A stretch of DNA of 64,000 nucleotides, taken from Hyunsoonleella aestuarii (GTDB taxonomy: Bacteria; Bacteroidota; Bacteroidia; Flavobacteriales; Flavobacteriaceae). The position numbers and the translations under genes are program-made. The stretch covers positions 124,001 to 188,000 of the forward strand of contig NZ_VAWB01000003.1 of the NCBI RefSeq assembly GCF_006148925.1, in the 5' to 3' direction. Below the pieces are notes generated by a model. It saw only the letters and a program-made list of their open reading frames with translations. It was not told the origin of the DNA and did no database searches. Positions 42,166-52,225 of this stretch are shown here, piece by piece; the first letter of the stretch is position 1; each line of letters opens with the position of its first letter.

Positions 42166-45100
42166 TTAAAACCGCCTTCTATTATCATCCGATTTGGTAT
42201 CAATAAGTTTATTATAAGGATCAATACCTACCTCAACTGGTTCTTTATCAACTATTATACTTAGTTTATTATTTATAGAAGTTATTTTATGTTTCTTCAA
42301 ATATAATTCTATTTCCTTTGTTTCTTCATCAACTTTTTCTTCAGCAAAAACACCAATATCAACATAATCGGCAAGAGGCACAGATAATAGAGGCTTTCTC
42401 ATAGATTCTGTTTGGTAAGATAAGGTGTCTCCTTCTTTTTCACCATAATATTTTTTCCCTTTATCATCATTTCTATATTTACCAACTTCAAATTCTATAT
42501 CCACCTGATATTTACCGCTATCAAGTTTTTTAGAGTCAACCTTAACTATCCTGTTATTGTATAATGTAATGGTCTCGAACATATCCTTTATAGTATATTT
42601 TAATGAATCTGGAGTTACTTTCCTTATAAAATCAATCATTTCTATTGACGTTGTATAAGGCGGCTCTTGAAACTTAACTTTTTCGACATATTTTTTTAGC
42701 GCATTATTTAAAACATCTTCTCCTATGTAATCGCTCAGAGCGTAAAAAACTAAGGATCCTTTTTGATATCTAATGTATGGTTGACCATCGTTATACATTA
42801 ACGATTTTTCACGTTTTCTTTCAAAGGTTCTTCGCGTTAAATAATCGTCTAAAGCCTTTTTTAGAAACTTTCTCATCTTGCTTTTACCATGCTCATGTTC
42901 AAGAACTTTAAGTGATACGTATTCTGATAAACTTTCAGACATCATTGTAGCTCCCAAAACATCGGCACCTATTACTTGATGTGCCCACCATTGGTGCGCA
43001 ACTTCATGGACTGTTATTGCAAATGGATAATCGACACCACCATCTTCACTCTCATCAACATCCGCAATAAATCCAACTCCTTCAGAAAATGGAATCGTAT
43101 TAGGAAATGACTGTGCAAAACTACCTGAAGTTCTAGGGAATTCAATAATTCTAGCTTGTCTATGTTGGTAAGGGCTAAAATTTTTAGAATTATATTCTAA
43201 CGACGCTTTCATTCCTTCCATCATACGCTCCAAATTATAATCATGAGGTTCATGATAATAAATTTCCAAATTAACATCGTTCCATTTATCCTTTTTAACT
43301 TTATAACTAGCAGAATTAAAAGCATAAAAATTTAAAATTTTACTGTCCATTTTATAGTGAAAATATCGTCTGCCACTATCGATCCATTCTTTCTGCAAAT
43401 AACCTGGTGCGATTGCAATCTGATCATCTGATGTACTAACCGTAGCCTCAAAATCTATCCAATCTGAATCTTTTGATATATAAGTATTACCTAGTGCTGT
43501 TGAATCTGAAGGATGTGGTTTTAACTTATTTTCAGGTAATCCGTATTTTTTCCTAGTTTCATCATCAGATAGCTCTCCTGCTGTGCTATAGCCAAGAGAA
43601 GGAAACACTTGAAAATTATTAATGAATGTTCCGTTTTCTATTACTGGTGAATTTTTACGGAGAAGTGTATTCGGCTTATTCCAAACTTCGAAATCTAATT
43701 TTAAAGTATCCCCAGGTTGCAATCCTTTTCGAAGTTTATAAATATCGAAATTATATAGGGTATCTTCAGAAACAAGGGAGTTAGCTTCATTAAATTCAAA
43801 CGTACTTGGGTAATCATTATGATTTAAAAAAATACTATCAATAACCTTATTCGTTTTATTCACCATTACATAGGTTCCGCTTCCCTTAAAGTTTAATTCT
43901 TTAGGAAAAATATTCATTTCAGCTTTGACCGAAACAACCCTTGGTTGTACAGCATTTTCATACTTTTTGTATTTCTTTTCATATTCCACACGTTGCTTCT
44001 CTCTATCCTTATTTGTAGTATATACATTTTTAATATTGTTAGTGTAATATATGCCATAACCTATAGTTAAAAACGTAATTAAAACTGCTGCAAAAGCTAA
44101 TCTCGTACCTCCAGTAAAGCGTGATTTAAAAATTGAAAGGCGCTCTTTAAATGAATGCGGTAATCCACGAACCCAAAACAGTCCAGACAATATTAATAAC
44201 CCAACACCCGCTATAAACCAATACAGTTTGTAAATAAAATACTTTGGTAACGTATTACCATAACCGTTCATATCTGAATAGCTAAAAGACGCTCCACGAT
44301 TATATTTAAAAACACTTTGCTCTATTAGTGATGAAAATATTAGTGGAAACCCAATTAAAATAACTATTAGTATAAAAAGACCTAAATAAGGATTTTTTAC
44401 CAAAGTTTGAATAAACAAAGCCAACATAGCCCAAATAGCAAACTGAATGAAACGCAGTATATACAATTCTTTAATATAATGCCCAAGTTCAAAATCGAAA
44501 AAGCCTTTATAAATTTGAAATATTAAACCAGAAACTAATATTACTGTTAAAAGCAATATTATCATTTTTAAAAGCGCTATATATTTAGATAATAATAGGC
44601 TCCAATTAGGAATAGGTGTTGTATCTACCAATTGGTTTACGTTCGCTATTTTACCACGATGAACCAACATGCCTGCATATAAGAAAATTGAAATTATTAT
44701 TGATATACTAAAAGCAGATCCTTTGGAAAGCATTTTCCAAGTCATTGGTAATGTTTCAGTACCAAATAGATTACCAACTTCTGATATCGAAATTATCATG
44801 ATTATAAGACCAACAATCACAATACTGATAAATGGCCAACTTTTAATGATATATTTAAAATCGACTATAGACAGTCGCCAAGTAGCTTTTAGGTTTTGAA
44901 CAAATGAATAATTAAAAGAAACTTTTGGTAAATTAATTTTTGTAATGCCACCAAAGTTCGATTTTATAGCTCTAACACCTTTATTCTTTTTAAAATTAAG
45001 CGTTACAGCATTCTGACTAAACGTAAAGAATTTAAATACTAAACCAAAAATTAAAGCCGCTATAGTAAACCATAGAAGTCTATTATAAATAACAACTCCT

Positions 45101-45819
45101 TTTATGGGTAAGGGTAATTCATTTTGCTCTGCAACCGTCCAATAACGCGTGTAGTAATTTGAAGCACCAGCGCCAAAAGGATCTAAAATAGCTGCTAAGA
45201 ATCGTGTATCTGGATCGGATAATAAATTTTCTAAAAGACCCTGACCAAAAATGAGTAATACAACAACAATAAAACCTGCAGCAATGTTTCTAGTAAAAGT
45301 TACAGTTGCGAAAACAATTGCTCCAAATAAAATAACGTTGGGAAGTATATATACAAAATATGGGATGATATAAGAACTTATATCCAAAGCTCCTACCAAA
45401 TCACTATTTGTTCCGGGTAATCTAAACCCTATTATCATACCAATAGCAATAAGCATTACGATAAAAGTAACTACAGTTATTGCACTTAGAAATTTAGCAA
45501 ATAAATAATTTGCTTTTGTAAAAGGATAGGAATATAAGATAGTGTGCATCTCGCTTTTAAAATCCCTATAAATTGAAACACCTACTATGGAAGGAAATAA
45601 AAAGAATATAAATATTGTTAAAGCATTAAATAGGCCTGAAATTCCTATAGGAGAATTTACAATTAAAGATGACCCCGTGGTTACAGTTAAAAAATCAAAA
45701 ATCCCTGCTGAAGATGCCGATAAAAATAAAGACAAAAGGAAAAAGATAGCTGCATAAATATAAAATGCAGGTTTTTTGAGCCAATAATTTAATTCGTATT
45801 TGTATATATTTATGAACAT
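42166..45819 (-). CDS. ABC-2 permease fused to an M1 family metallopeptidase
   Basis: A 1217-residue membrane protein. The first about 590 residues contain a dozen or so transmembrane helices in two ABC-2-type permease sets. The last about 600 residues form a periplasmic M1 peptidase with the zinc motif HEVAHQWWAHQ and the distal Glu in SESLSEYVSL 18 residues on. Family knowledge suggests export and processing of peptides, but the cargo is unknown. The ATP-binding subunit gene lies 33 bases upstream, so the two form one exporter. A short basic C-terminal tail (DDNRRRF) ends the chain. Confidence 0.88.
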   Translation of the reverse strand: MFINIYKYELNYWLKKPAFYIYAAIFFLLSLFLSASSAGIFDFLTVTTGSSLIVNSPIGISGLFNALTIFIFFLFPSIVGVSIYRDFKSEMHTILYSYPFTKANYLFAKFLSAITVVTFIVMLIAIGMIIGFRLPGTNSDLVGALDISSYIIPYFVYILPNVILFGAIVFATVTFTRNIAAGFIVVVLLIFGQGLLENLLSDPDTRFLAAILDPFGAGASNYYTRYWTVAEQNELPLPIKGVVIYNRLLWFTIAALIFGLVFKFFTFSQNAVTLNFKKNKGVRAIKSNFGGITKINLPKVSFNYSFVQNLKATWRLSIVDFKYIIKSWPFISIVIVGLIIMIISISEVGNLFGTETLPMTWKMLSKGSAFSISIIISIFLYAGMLVHRGKIANVNQLVDTTPIPNWSLLLSKYIALLKMIILLLTVILVSGLIFQIYKGFFDFELGHYIKELYILRFIQFAIWAMLALFIQTLVKNPYLGLFILIVILIGFPLIFSSLIEQSVFKYNRGASFSYSDMNGYGNTLPKYFIYKLYWFIAGVGLLILSGLFWVRGLPHSFKERLSIFKSRFTGGTRLAFAAVLITFLTIGYGIYYTNNIKNVYTTNKDREKQRVEYEKKYKKYENAVQPRVVSVKAEMNIFPKELNFKGSGTYVMVNKTNKVIDSIFLNHNDYPSTFEFNEANSLVSEDTLYNFDIYKLRKGLQPGDTLKLDFEVWNKPNTLLRKNSPVIENGTFINNFQVFPSLGYSTAGELSDDETRKKYGLPENKLKPHPSDSTALGNTYISKDSDWIDFEATVSTSDDQIAIAPGYLQKEWIDSGRRYFHYKMDSKILNFYAFNSASYKVKKDKWNDVNLEIYYHEPHDYNLERMMEGMKASLEYNSKNFSPYQHRQARIIEFPRTSGSFAQSFPNTIPFSEGVGFIADVDESEDGGVDYPFAITVHEVAHQWWAHQVIGADVLGATMMSESLSEYVSLKVLEHEHGKSKMRKFLKKALDDYLTRRTFERKREKSLMYNDGQPYIRYQKGSLVFYALSDYIGEDVLNNALKKYVEKVKFQEPPYTTSIEMIDFIRKVTPDSLKYTIKDMFETITLYNNRIVKVDSKKLDSGKYQVDIEFEVGKYRNDDKGKKYYGEKEGDTLSYQTESMRKPLLSVPLADYVDIGVFAEEKVDEETKEIELYLKKHKITSINNKLSIIVDKEPVEVGIDPYNKLIDTKSDDNRRRF

Positions 45820-45852
45820 GATAGTCTGTTTAATTAGATGATTAAATAAAAA

Positions 45853-46740
45853 TTAAATGCTTATCAATTCTTCTTGTCTTAAAGCCATAAAATAAACATC
45901 ATCCAATTGGGGTTTTGCTTTAATAAAATCCTCTGCTGGTATTTCTAACCCATGTACACGAATATTTAAAGTATTATCCTGGTTGTAATTCGAGGAAAGC
46001 ACATTATATGTTGCTTCCACATCTTCTAATTCGTCTCTTTGAATCACCTTTGTCCAGATTTGATTTTCAATTTCGGCAGTAGCTTCAATAGGTGTTGTGT
46101 GCTTCAAAATACGTCCACCATTTAATATTGCCATTTCATTACACAACTCCTTAACATCTTCAACAATATGTGTAGAAAAAATGACGGTACAGTTTGTGCC
46201 TACCTCACGAAGTACATTTAAAAATCGATTACGCTCTGCTGGGTCTAAACCTGCTGTAGGTTCATCAACTATAATCAGTTTTGGATTATTTAATAATAAT
46301 TGGGCAATACCAAAACGTTGCTTCATACCACCAGAATAACCAGAAACATTTTTATTTTTAACATCATATAAATTGGTAATTTCTAGAACCTCATTAACTA
46401 TTTTATCCCTATCATTTCTAGAAGCAATCCCTTTAAGGGTTGCAAAATAATGCAGTAGTGCTTCCGCTGACATTTTGGGATAAACACCAAAAGATTGAGG
46501 TAAATAACCTAGTACCTTTCGTAAGGACATCTTATCTTCTAAAACATTAATATCGCCAAAAGTAATGGTTCCTTTGTCTGCACTTTGCAATGTAGCAATG
46601 GTTCTCATTAAGGATGACTTCCCTGCTCCATTCGGTCCAAGTAACCCAAACATTCCTGTTCCAATTTCTAGACTCAGATTATCTATTGCCTTAACTCCGT
46701 TTTTATACGTTTTTGTTAAATCTTTAATGACTAACTTCAT
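45853..46740 (-). CDS. ABC transporter ATP-binding protein
   Basis: A 295-residue ATPase. It has Walker A GPNGAGKSS at about 36-44, the Q-loop PQSFGVYP, signature YSGGMKQRFGIAQ, Walker B LIIVDEP and the switch His in STHIVEDV, plus a C-terminal extension of about 70 residues usual for ABC-2 exporters. It is co-transcribed with the following permease-M1 peptidase gene. A TTACAAA-N6-TTTGTAA palindrome upstream may be its operator. Confidence 0.9.
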   Translation of the reverse strand: MKLVIKDLTKTYKNGVKAIDNLSLEIGTGMFGLLGPNGAGKSSLMRTIATLQSADKGTITFGDINVLEDKMSLRKVLGYLPQSFGVYPKMSAEALLHYFATLKGIASRNDRDKIVNEVLEITNLYDVKNKNVSGYSGGMKQRFGIAQLLLNNPKLIIVDEPTAGLDPAERNRFLNVLREVGTNCTVIFSTHIVEDVKELCNEMAILNGGRILKHTTPIEATAEIENQIWTKVIQRDELEDVEATYNVLSSNYNQDNTLNIRVHGLEIPAEDFIKAKPQLDDVYFMALRQEELISI

Positions 46741-46796
46741 AGTTGAATGGTTTATCTTATTGAATTATTCAATTAGTATTGCAAAAGCCGTTTTTG

Positions 46797-46816
46797 TTAC
46801 AAAATATTATTTGTAA
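46797..46816. promoter_or_regulatory. operator-like palindrome TTACAAA-N6-TTTGTAA
   Basis: A perfect 7-bp inverted repeat with a 6-base spacer lies between the divergent ABC exporter operon and the M42 peptidase gene, 57 bases from one start and 90 from the other. The size and symmetry fit a dimeric repressor such as a TetR or MarR protein; no candidate regulator is adjacent. Confidence 0.4.
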
Positions 46817-46905
46817 TATGATATAAAAATCATGAAATCTCTTATTTTTACAAAAACACGAAATTCAAAAACTTTCTTTTAAATTAATTAATCATTTTCA
46901 TTGCA

Positions 46906-47994
46906 ATGGCAAACAAAAGCATACTGAATAAAAAATCATTAGATTTTCTTGAAAAATACCTTAACAATGCCGCACCTACAGGTTATGAATGGGATGGCCA
47001 AAAATTGTGGATGGATTATTTACGCCCTTACGTAGATGAATTTATTACAGACACCTATGGAACTGCTGTGGGCGTTATAAATCCAACTGCAAAATATAAA
47101 GTTGTTATTGAGGGGCATGCAGATGAAATATCGTGGTATGTAAATTACATTTCAGATAATGGTCTTATTTATGTGATTAGAAATGGAGGTAGCGATCATC
47201 AAATTGCACCAAGTAAAATAGTCGATATTCACACAAAGAATGGAATTGTAAAGGGAGTTTTTGGATGGCCAGCTATCCATACTCGAAACAGGGCTAAAGA
47301 AGAGCCTCCAAAACCAGATAACATATTTATAGATTGTGGATGTTCTAACAAAGAAGAAGTTGAAAAAAAAGGTATCCATGTTGGTTGTGTTATTACATAT
47401 CCAGATGAATTTCATATCCTAAACAATGATAAACTTGTATGTCGTGCATTAGATAATCGTATGGGAGGATTTATGATTGCTGAAGTCGCAAGATTGCTTA
47501 AAGAAAACAATAATGAGTTACCTTTTGGACTATATATTACCAACGCTGTTCAGGAAGAAATTGGACTGCGCGGAGCACAAATGATAACAGAAACTATAAA
47601 ACCTAATGTTGCGATAGTTACAGATGTTACTCACGATACCACAACTCCAATGATTGAAAAGAAAAAAGAAGGTCATATAGAAATTGGTAAAGGACCAGTT
47701 GTAGCTTATGCTCCAGCGGTACAACAAAAATTAAGAGATTTGATTACTGAAACTGCTGAAGCCAAGGAGATTCCTTTTCAACGTTCCGCATTATCGAGAG
47801 CAACTGGAACAGACACGGATGCTTTTGCATACAGCAATGGAGGAGTTGCCTCTGCGTTAATATCTTTACCACTGAGATACATGCATACAACTGTTGAAAT
47901 GGTTCATAAAGATGATGTAGAGAATGTAATTAAATTAATTTATGAGTCCTTGCTTAACATAAAAGACGGAGAAACATTTAGTTATTTCAAATAA
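46906..47994 (+). CDS. M42 family metallopeptidase
   Basis: A 362-residue aminopeptidase/endoglucanase-type metalloenzyme. The metal ligands and catalytic residues can be seen in EGHADEISW (H and D), RALDNRMGG (bridging Asp), QEEIGLRGA (catalytic and metal Glu), VTDVTHDT (Asp) and the late MHTTVEMVH (His). M42 enzymes form tetrahedral cytosolic complexes that trim peptides. The gene ends at a strong terminator. The neighbouring NUDIX gene starts just after it. Confidence 0.9.
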   Translation: MANKSILNKKSLDFLEKYLNNAAPTGYEWDGQKLWMDYLRPYVDEFITDTYGTAVGVINPTAKYKVVIEGHADEISWYVNYISDNGLIYVIRNGGSDHQIAPSKIVDIHTKNGIVKGVFGWPAIHTRNRAKEEPPKPDNIFIDCGCSNKEEVEKKGIHVGCVITYPDEFHILNNDKLVCRALDNRMGGFMIAEVARLLKENNNELPFGLYITNAVQEEIGLRGAQMITETIKPNVAIVTDVTHDTTTPMIEKKKEGHIEIGKGPVVAYAPAVQQKLRDLITETAEAKEIPFQRSALSRATGTDTDAFAYSNGGVASALISLPLRYMHTTVEMVHKDDVENVIKLIYESLLNIKDGETFSYFK

Positions 47995-47999
47995 ATATT

Positions 48000-48024
48000 A
48001 AGCCTCTGCAATGAGGCTTTTTTT
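48000..48024 (+). terminator. rho-independent terminator of the M42 gene
   Basis: AAGCCTC and GAGGCTT pair over the loop TGCAAT and are followed by seven T. It ends only 3 bases before the NUDIX start codon at 48028. Confidence 0.85.
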
Positions 48025-48027
48025 ATT

Positions 48028-48585
48028 ATGGATGAATTTCTAGACATTGTCGATAAAAATGGTATTCCTACGGGTAAATCAGAATTAAAAACTGTAATCC
48101 ATCAAAAAGGTTATTATCACAATACCGCTCATATTTGGTTTTACACAACAGACGGTAAAATACTTCTGTCTCAGCGATCTGTTAAAAAAACCATTTGTCC
48201 CTTAATGTGGGATGTTTCGGTTGCTGGCCATATAGATACTGGAGAAAGTATTATAGAAGGAGCAATTAGAGAAACTCAGGAAGAAATAGGTTTGAGTATT
48301 GTAAAGTCCGATTTACTCAAAATTGGTGTTTTCAAATGCTTTCAATCTTACGATAACGGGATCAAAGACAACGAATTTCATAACACATACATCTCAAAAT
48401 TAAATACCACACTCGATCAATTAAATCCTCAAGAGGAAGAAGTGCAAGCTCTAAAACTGGTTTCTTTTAAAGAGTTTGAAACATTAATTAAGAGATTAGG
48501 TGCTAACGACAATCATTTCGTTCCTTCAAATAAATCGTATTACGAATTTATTCTTAAAGAAATCAGACATAATCTGGGATATTAA
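48028..48585 (+). CDS. NUDIX hydrolase
   Basis: A 185-residue NUDIX protein with the box GHIDTGESIIEGAIRETQEEIGL (G-x5-E-x7-REUxEExGU). Its N-terminus (FLDIVDKNGIPTGKSELKTVIHQKGYYHNTAHIWFY in pattern) is that of the group resembling isopentenyl-diphosphate isomerases. Such proteins usually cleave nucleoside diphosphate derivatives; a true isomerase lacks this complete box, so hydrolysis is more likely. The terminator of the previous gene reaches to within 3 bases of its ATG, leaving no room for a normal ribosome-binding site. Confidence 0.85.
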   Translation: MDEFLDIVDKNGIPTGKSELKTVIHQKGYYHNTAHIWFYTTDGKILLSQRSVKKTICPLMWDVSVAGHIDTGESIIEGAIRETQEEIGLSIVKSDLLKIGVFKCFQSYDNGIKDNEFHNTYISKLNTTLDQLNPQEEEVQALKLVSFKEFETLIKRLGANDNHFVPSNKSYYEFILKEIRHNLGY

Positions 48586-48691
48586 TTTTTGTTAATTAAG
48601 GGATAAACTTTTCTGATAAGTTTGATTCTATTTACCTGTCAATTCCAACTGATAAAAATCCTTATATTTACTAATAACAATCAAGTTAATT

Positions 48692-49177
48692 ATGGGCAAA
48701 CCTTTTAAAGTACGTGTTAACAATAACATCGAATTAGATATTAACGCTCATGAATTCTCCGAGCTAGACACCATAAAAATTACAAACTCACAATATCATA
48801 TTCTAAAGAACAATAAACCATACAAAGTAGAAATTATAAATGCCAATTTGAACAATAAAGAATATGAAGTAAAGATAAACAATAGGACACACAAGATAAA
48901 GATTTACAGTGAGTTAGAATTACTTATAAAAGCAATGGGGTTTTCAGCTGGAGCTTCAAAGAAAATTGATTCTATTAAGGCTCCTATGCCTGGATTAATT
49001 CTAGAGATAAACGTTAATGTTGGGCAAGAAGTCAAAGAAAATGACGCACTTTTAATTCTTGAAGCCATGAAAATGGAGAACATTATTACATCGCCAAGGG
49101 ATGGTATAATAAAATCTATAACAGCTAAAAAAGGAGATGCCGTTGAAAAAAATCAACTTCTAATTGAGTTTAACTAA
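48692..49177 (+). CDS. biotin carboxyl carrier protein of an acyl-CoA carboxylase
   Basis: A 161-residue carrier. The N-terminal half (about 1-80) is an adapter seen in flavobacterial carriers. The C-terminal biotinyl domain (about 93-161) has APMPGLILEI and the biotinylation motif EAMKMEN with K127. It shuttles the carboxyl group between the carboxylase and transferase made by the next two genes. It is followed by accC after one base and shares a transcript with it. Confidence 0.92.
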   Translation: MGKPFKVRVNNNIELDINAHEFSELDTIKITNSQYHILKNNKPYKVEIINANLNNKEYEVKINNRTHKIKIYSELELLIKAMGFSAGASKKIDSIKAPMPGLILEINVNVGQEVKENDALLILEAMKMENIITSPRDGIIKSITAKKGDAVEKNQLLIEFN

Positions 49178-49178
49178 T

Positions 49179-50618
49179 ATGAACAAAATATTGATAGCTA
49201 ATCGAGGGGAAATTGCTCTGAGGGTTATGAAAACCGCTCAAAAAATGGGTATAAAAACGGTAGCTGTGTACTCAACAGCAGACAGAAATGCACCCCATGT
49301 TAAATTTGCAGATGAAGCAGTTTGTATTGGAGAACCTCCTTCCTCTGAATCTTATCTCAGAGGTGATAAAATTATTGAAGTAGCTAAAAACTTAAGTGTT
49401 GATGCCATTCATCCAGGATATGGTTTTCTGAGTGAGAATGCTGAATTTGCCGAATTGTGTGAAAATAATGATATTATTTTTATTGGTCCGCAATCAAAAG
49501 CTATTAAAATCATGGGTAGCAAATTAGCTGCTAAAGAAGCCGTTAAAGCATATAATATACCAATGGTGCCAGGAATTGACGAAGCCATTACAGATATTAA
49601 TAAAGCAAAAGCTATTGCAATAAATATTGGCTTTCCAATTCTTATTAAAGCATCGGCTGGTGGTGGTGGAAAAGGAATGCGTGTAGTTGAAAAAGAAAGT
49701 GATTTAGAATCTCAAATGAATCGTGCTATTAGTGAAGCTGCTTCTGCTTTTGGAGATGGATCTGTATTTATCGAAAAATACGTTGGTTCTCCGCGCCATA
49801 TAGAAATACAAGTTATGGCAGATAGCCATGGGAATGTATTGCACTTCTTCGAACGCGAATGCAGCATTCAGCGTCGTCATCAAAAAGTTGTTGAAGAAGC
49901 TCCTTCATGTATTTTAACACCCGAATTACGAGCCAAAATGGGAGAGGCTGCTATAAAAGTTGCTAAGTCTTGTGATTATCTTGGAGCCGGAACTGTTGAA
50001 TTTTTAATGGATGCCGATCTTAATTTTTACTTCTTAGAAATGAATACAAGATTACAGGTGGAACATCCTGTTACTGAATTAATCTCTGGAGTAGATTTAG
50101 TTGAACTTCAAATTAAAGTAGCTCGTGGAGAAGCGCTTCAAATTAAACAAAACGATTTAAAAATTAAAGGACATGCTCTGGAATTACGAGTTTACGCCGA
50201 GGACCCCTTAAACGATTTCCTGCCTAGTGTTGGGCATTTAGATACTTACAAATTGCCAAAAGGAAATGGCGTTAGAGTTGATAATGGTTTTGAAGAAGGA
50301 ATGGACATTCCAATTTATTATGATCCTATGCTGTCTAAACTAATCACCTATGGCCGGACAAGGGCAGAAGCTATTCAGTTAATGATTAATGCTATTGAAA
50401 ATTATCATGTTGAAGGTGTTGAAACAACACTTCCATTTGGTAAATATGTTTGCGAGCACGATGCCTTTAGGTCTGGAAATTTTGATACACACTTTATAAA
50501 GAAATATTATTCACCAAAATCATTAATGAAAGAAACCGAAGATGAGGCTAGAATCGCAGCAATTATAGCCATCAAACAATATATTGAAGATCAAAAACTT
50601 TTACGGTTACCAATTTAG
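49179..50618 (+). CDS. accC: biotin carboxylase subunit
   Basis: The product is 479 residues from the ATG at 49179; the in-frame TTG at 49164 lies within the carrier gene and is rejected. It carries the ATP-grasp carboxylase signatures ILIANRGEIALRVM at the start, the glycine-rich loop KASAGGGGKGMRVV, FFERECSIQRRHQKVVEE and FLEMNTRLQVEHPVTE (catalytic Glu/Arg/Lys region). It carboxylates biotin on the preceding carrier using bicarbonate and ATP. The carboxyltransferase gene follows 45 bases later, so the set works as an acyl-CoA (propionyl-CoA type) carboxylase. Confidence 0.93.
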   Translation: MNKILIANRGEIALRVMKTAQKMGIKTVAVYSTADRNAPHVKFADEAVCIGEPPSSESYLRGDKIIEVAKNLSVDAIHPGYGFLSENAEFAELCENNDIIFIGPQSKAIKIMGSKLAAKEAVKAYNIPMVPGIDEAITDINKAKAIAINIGFPILIKASAGGGGKGMRVVEKESDLESQMNRAISEAASAFGDGSVFIEKYVGSPRHIEIQVMADSHGNVLHFFERECSIQRRHQKVVEEAPSCILTPELRAKMGEAAIKVAKSCDYLGAGTVEFLMDADLNFYFLEMNTRLQVEHPVTELISGVDLVELQIKVARGEALQIKQNDLKIKGHALELRVYAEDPLNDFLPSVGHLDTYKLPKGNGVRVDNGFEEGMDIPIYYDPMLSKLITYGRTRAEAIQLMINAIENYHVEGVETTLPFGKYVCEHDAFRSGNFDTHFIKKYYSPKSLMKETEDEARIAAIIAIKQYIEDQKLLRLPI

Positions 50619-50663
50619 AAATAGCACTAAATCAATTTGACGTACATTTTTACAAAGTAAACT

Positions 50664-52205
50664 ATGGATTCTAAAATAAATAAACTTAACGAGCTCAATA
50701 CACTGGCCAACTTAGGAGGAGGGCAAGATCGCATTGATAGGCAACATGCCATTAAAAAATTAACCGCACGTGAACGTATTGAATATCTTATGGATGTTGG
50801 TTCTTTCGAGGAAATTGGGAAACTTGTTACACATCGTACAACCGATTTTGGTATGCAGAATCAAGTTTTTTTAGGTGATGGCGTAATAACTGGCTATGGT
50901 ACTATTAACGATAGATTGGTCTATGTTTATGCCCAAGATTTTACTGTTTTTGGAGGTTCCTTATCTGAAACCCATGCCGAAAAAATTTGCAAAATAATGG
51001 ATATGGCCGTCAAGGTAGGTGCTCCAATTGTAGGTCTAAATGATTCAGGAGGTGCTCGAATCCAAGAAGGTGTTCGTTCATTAGGCGGTTATGCAGATAT
51101 CTTTTACAGAAATGTAAAGGCCTCTGGTGTTATCCCACAAATATCTGCTATTATGGGTCCTTGCGCTGGTGGTGCTGTTTATTCTCCAGCTATTACCGAT
51201 TTTACTATTATGGTTGAAGATACTAGTTACATGTTTGTTACCGGACCAAATGTTGTTAAAACAGTTACAAACGAATCGGTTACCAGTGAAGAATTAGGAG
51301 GCGCAGAAACTCACGCTTCTAAATCTGGGGTTGCTCATAAAACTTCGGCAAATGATGTAGCATGTTTAGAAGATATTAAAAAGCTTTTGGATTATTTACC
51401 ACAAAATAATAAAGAAAATACAAGATCTTTTGATTTTAATTTAAAAGATGAAATTAGAGAGCAGCTATCCAACATAATACCAGAAAACCCTAATAAACCG
51501 TATGACATGCATGATGTTATATCTGGAATAATTGATGTTGATTCTTTCTATGAAATCCATAAAGATTATGCAGAAAGTATTATTGTTGGGTTTGCTCGAT
51601 TAGGTGGTAAAAGCATTGGTGTTATCGCTAATCAACCCATGGCTTTTGCGGGTGTTCTTGGAGTAGATAGCTCACGAAAAGCAGCGCGATTTACCCGGTT
51701 TTGCGATTGCTTCAATATTCCTTTATTGGTTCTTGTAGATGTTCCAGGCTTCCTACCTGGCACCGACCAAGAATGGAATGGAATTATAATACATGGCGCT
51801 AAATTATTATATGCATTAAGCGAAGCTACAGTACCAAGAATTACAGTTATCACTAGAAAGGCTTACGGAGGTGCTTATGATGTTATGAACTCGAAGCATA
51901 TAGGAGCTGATTTCAATTATGCCTGGCCGGGGGCAGAAATTGCGGTTATGGGTGCTAAAGGCGCTAGCGAAATAATCTTTAAAAGAGAAATAGCAAATGC
52001 TGATAATTCTTCAGAAAAATTAGCTGAAAAAGAAAAAGAATACGCCGAAAAATTTGCAAATCCATACGAAGCTGCTAAGCGTGGTTTTATAGATGAAGTT
52101 ATACTTCCCGAAAATACGAGAAGAAAACTGATAAAGGCGTTCGCTACACTTCAAAATAAACAAGTAGATACACCTAATCGCAAGCATGGAAATATTCCAT
52201 TGTAA
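50664..52205 (+). CDS. acyl-CoA (propionyl-CoA type) carboxylase carboxyltransferase
   Basis: A 513-residue single-chain carboxyltransferase combining the beta and alpha halves, as in propionyl-CoA carboxylase beta subunits. The landmarks [53 protein letters not shown] (oxyanion hole) and [18 protein letters not shown] are intact. Together with the carrier and AccC it should carboxylate short acyl-CoAs, feeding methylmalonyl-CoA to succinate. The acyl specificity cannot be fixed from sequence. It is the third gene of the operon, with the Nramp-like transporter 20 bases after it. Confidence 0.92.
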   Translation: MDSKINKLNELNTLANLGGGQDRIDRQHAIKKLTARERIEYLMDVGSFEEIGKLVTHRTTDFGMQNQVFLGDGVITGYGTINDRLVYVYAQDFTVFGGSLSETHAEKICKIMDMAVKVGAPIVGLNDSGGARIQEGVRSLGGYADIFYRNVKASGVIPQISAIMGPCAGGAVYSPAITDFTIMVEDTSYMFVTGPNVVKTVTNESVTSEELGGAETHASKSGVAHKTSANDVACLEDIKKLLDYLPQNNKENTRSFDFNLKDEIREQLSNIIPENPNKPYDMHDVISGIIDVDSFYEIHKDYAESIIVGFARLGGKSIGVIANQPMAFAGVLGVDSSRKAARFTRFCDCFNIPLLVLVDVPGFLPGTDQEWNGIIIHGAKLLYALSEATVPRITVITRKAYGGAYDVMNSKHIGADFNYAWPGAEIAVMGAKGASEIIFKREIANADNSSEKLAEKEKEYAEKFANPYEAAKRGFIDEVILPENTRRKLIKAFATLQNKQVDTPNRKHGNIPL

Positions 52206-52225
52206 ATATCATTGTAAATAGTTAT

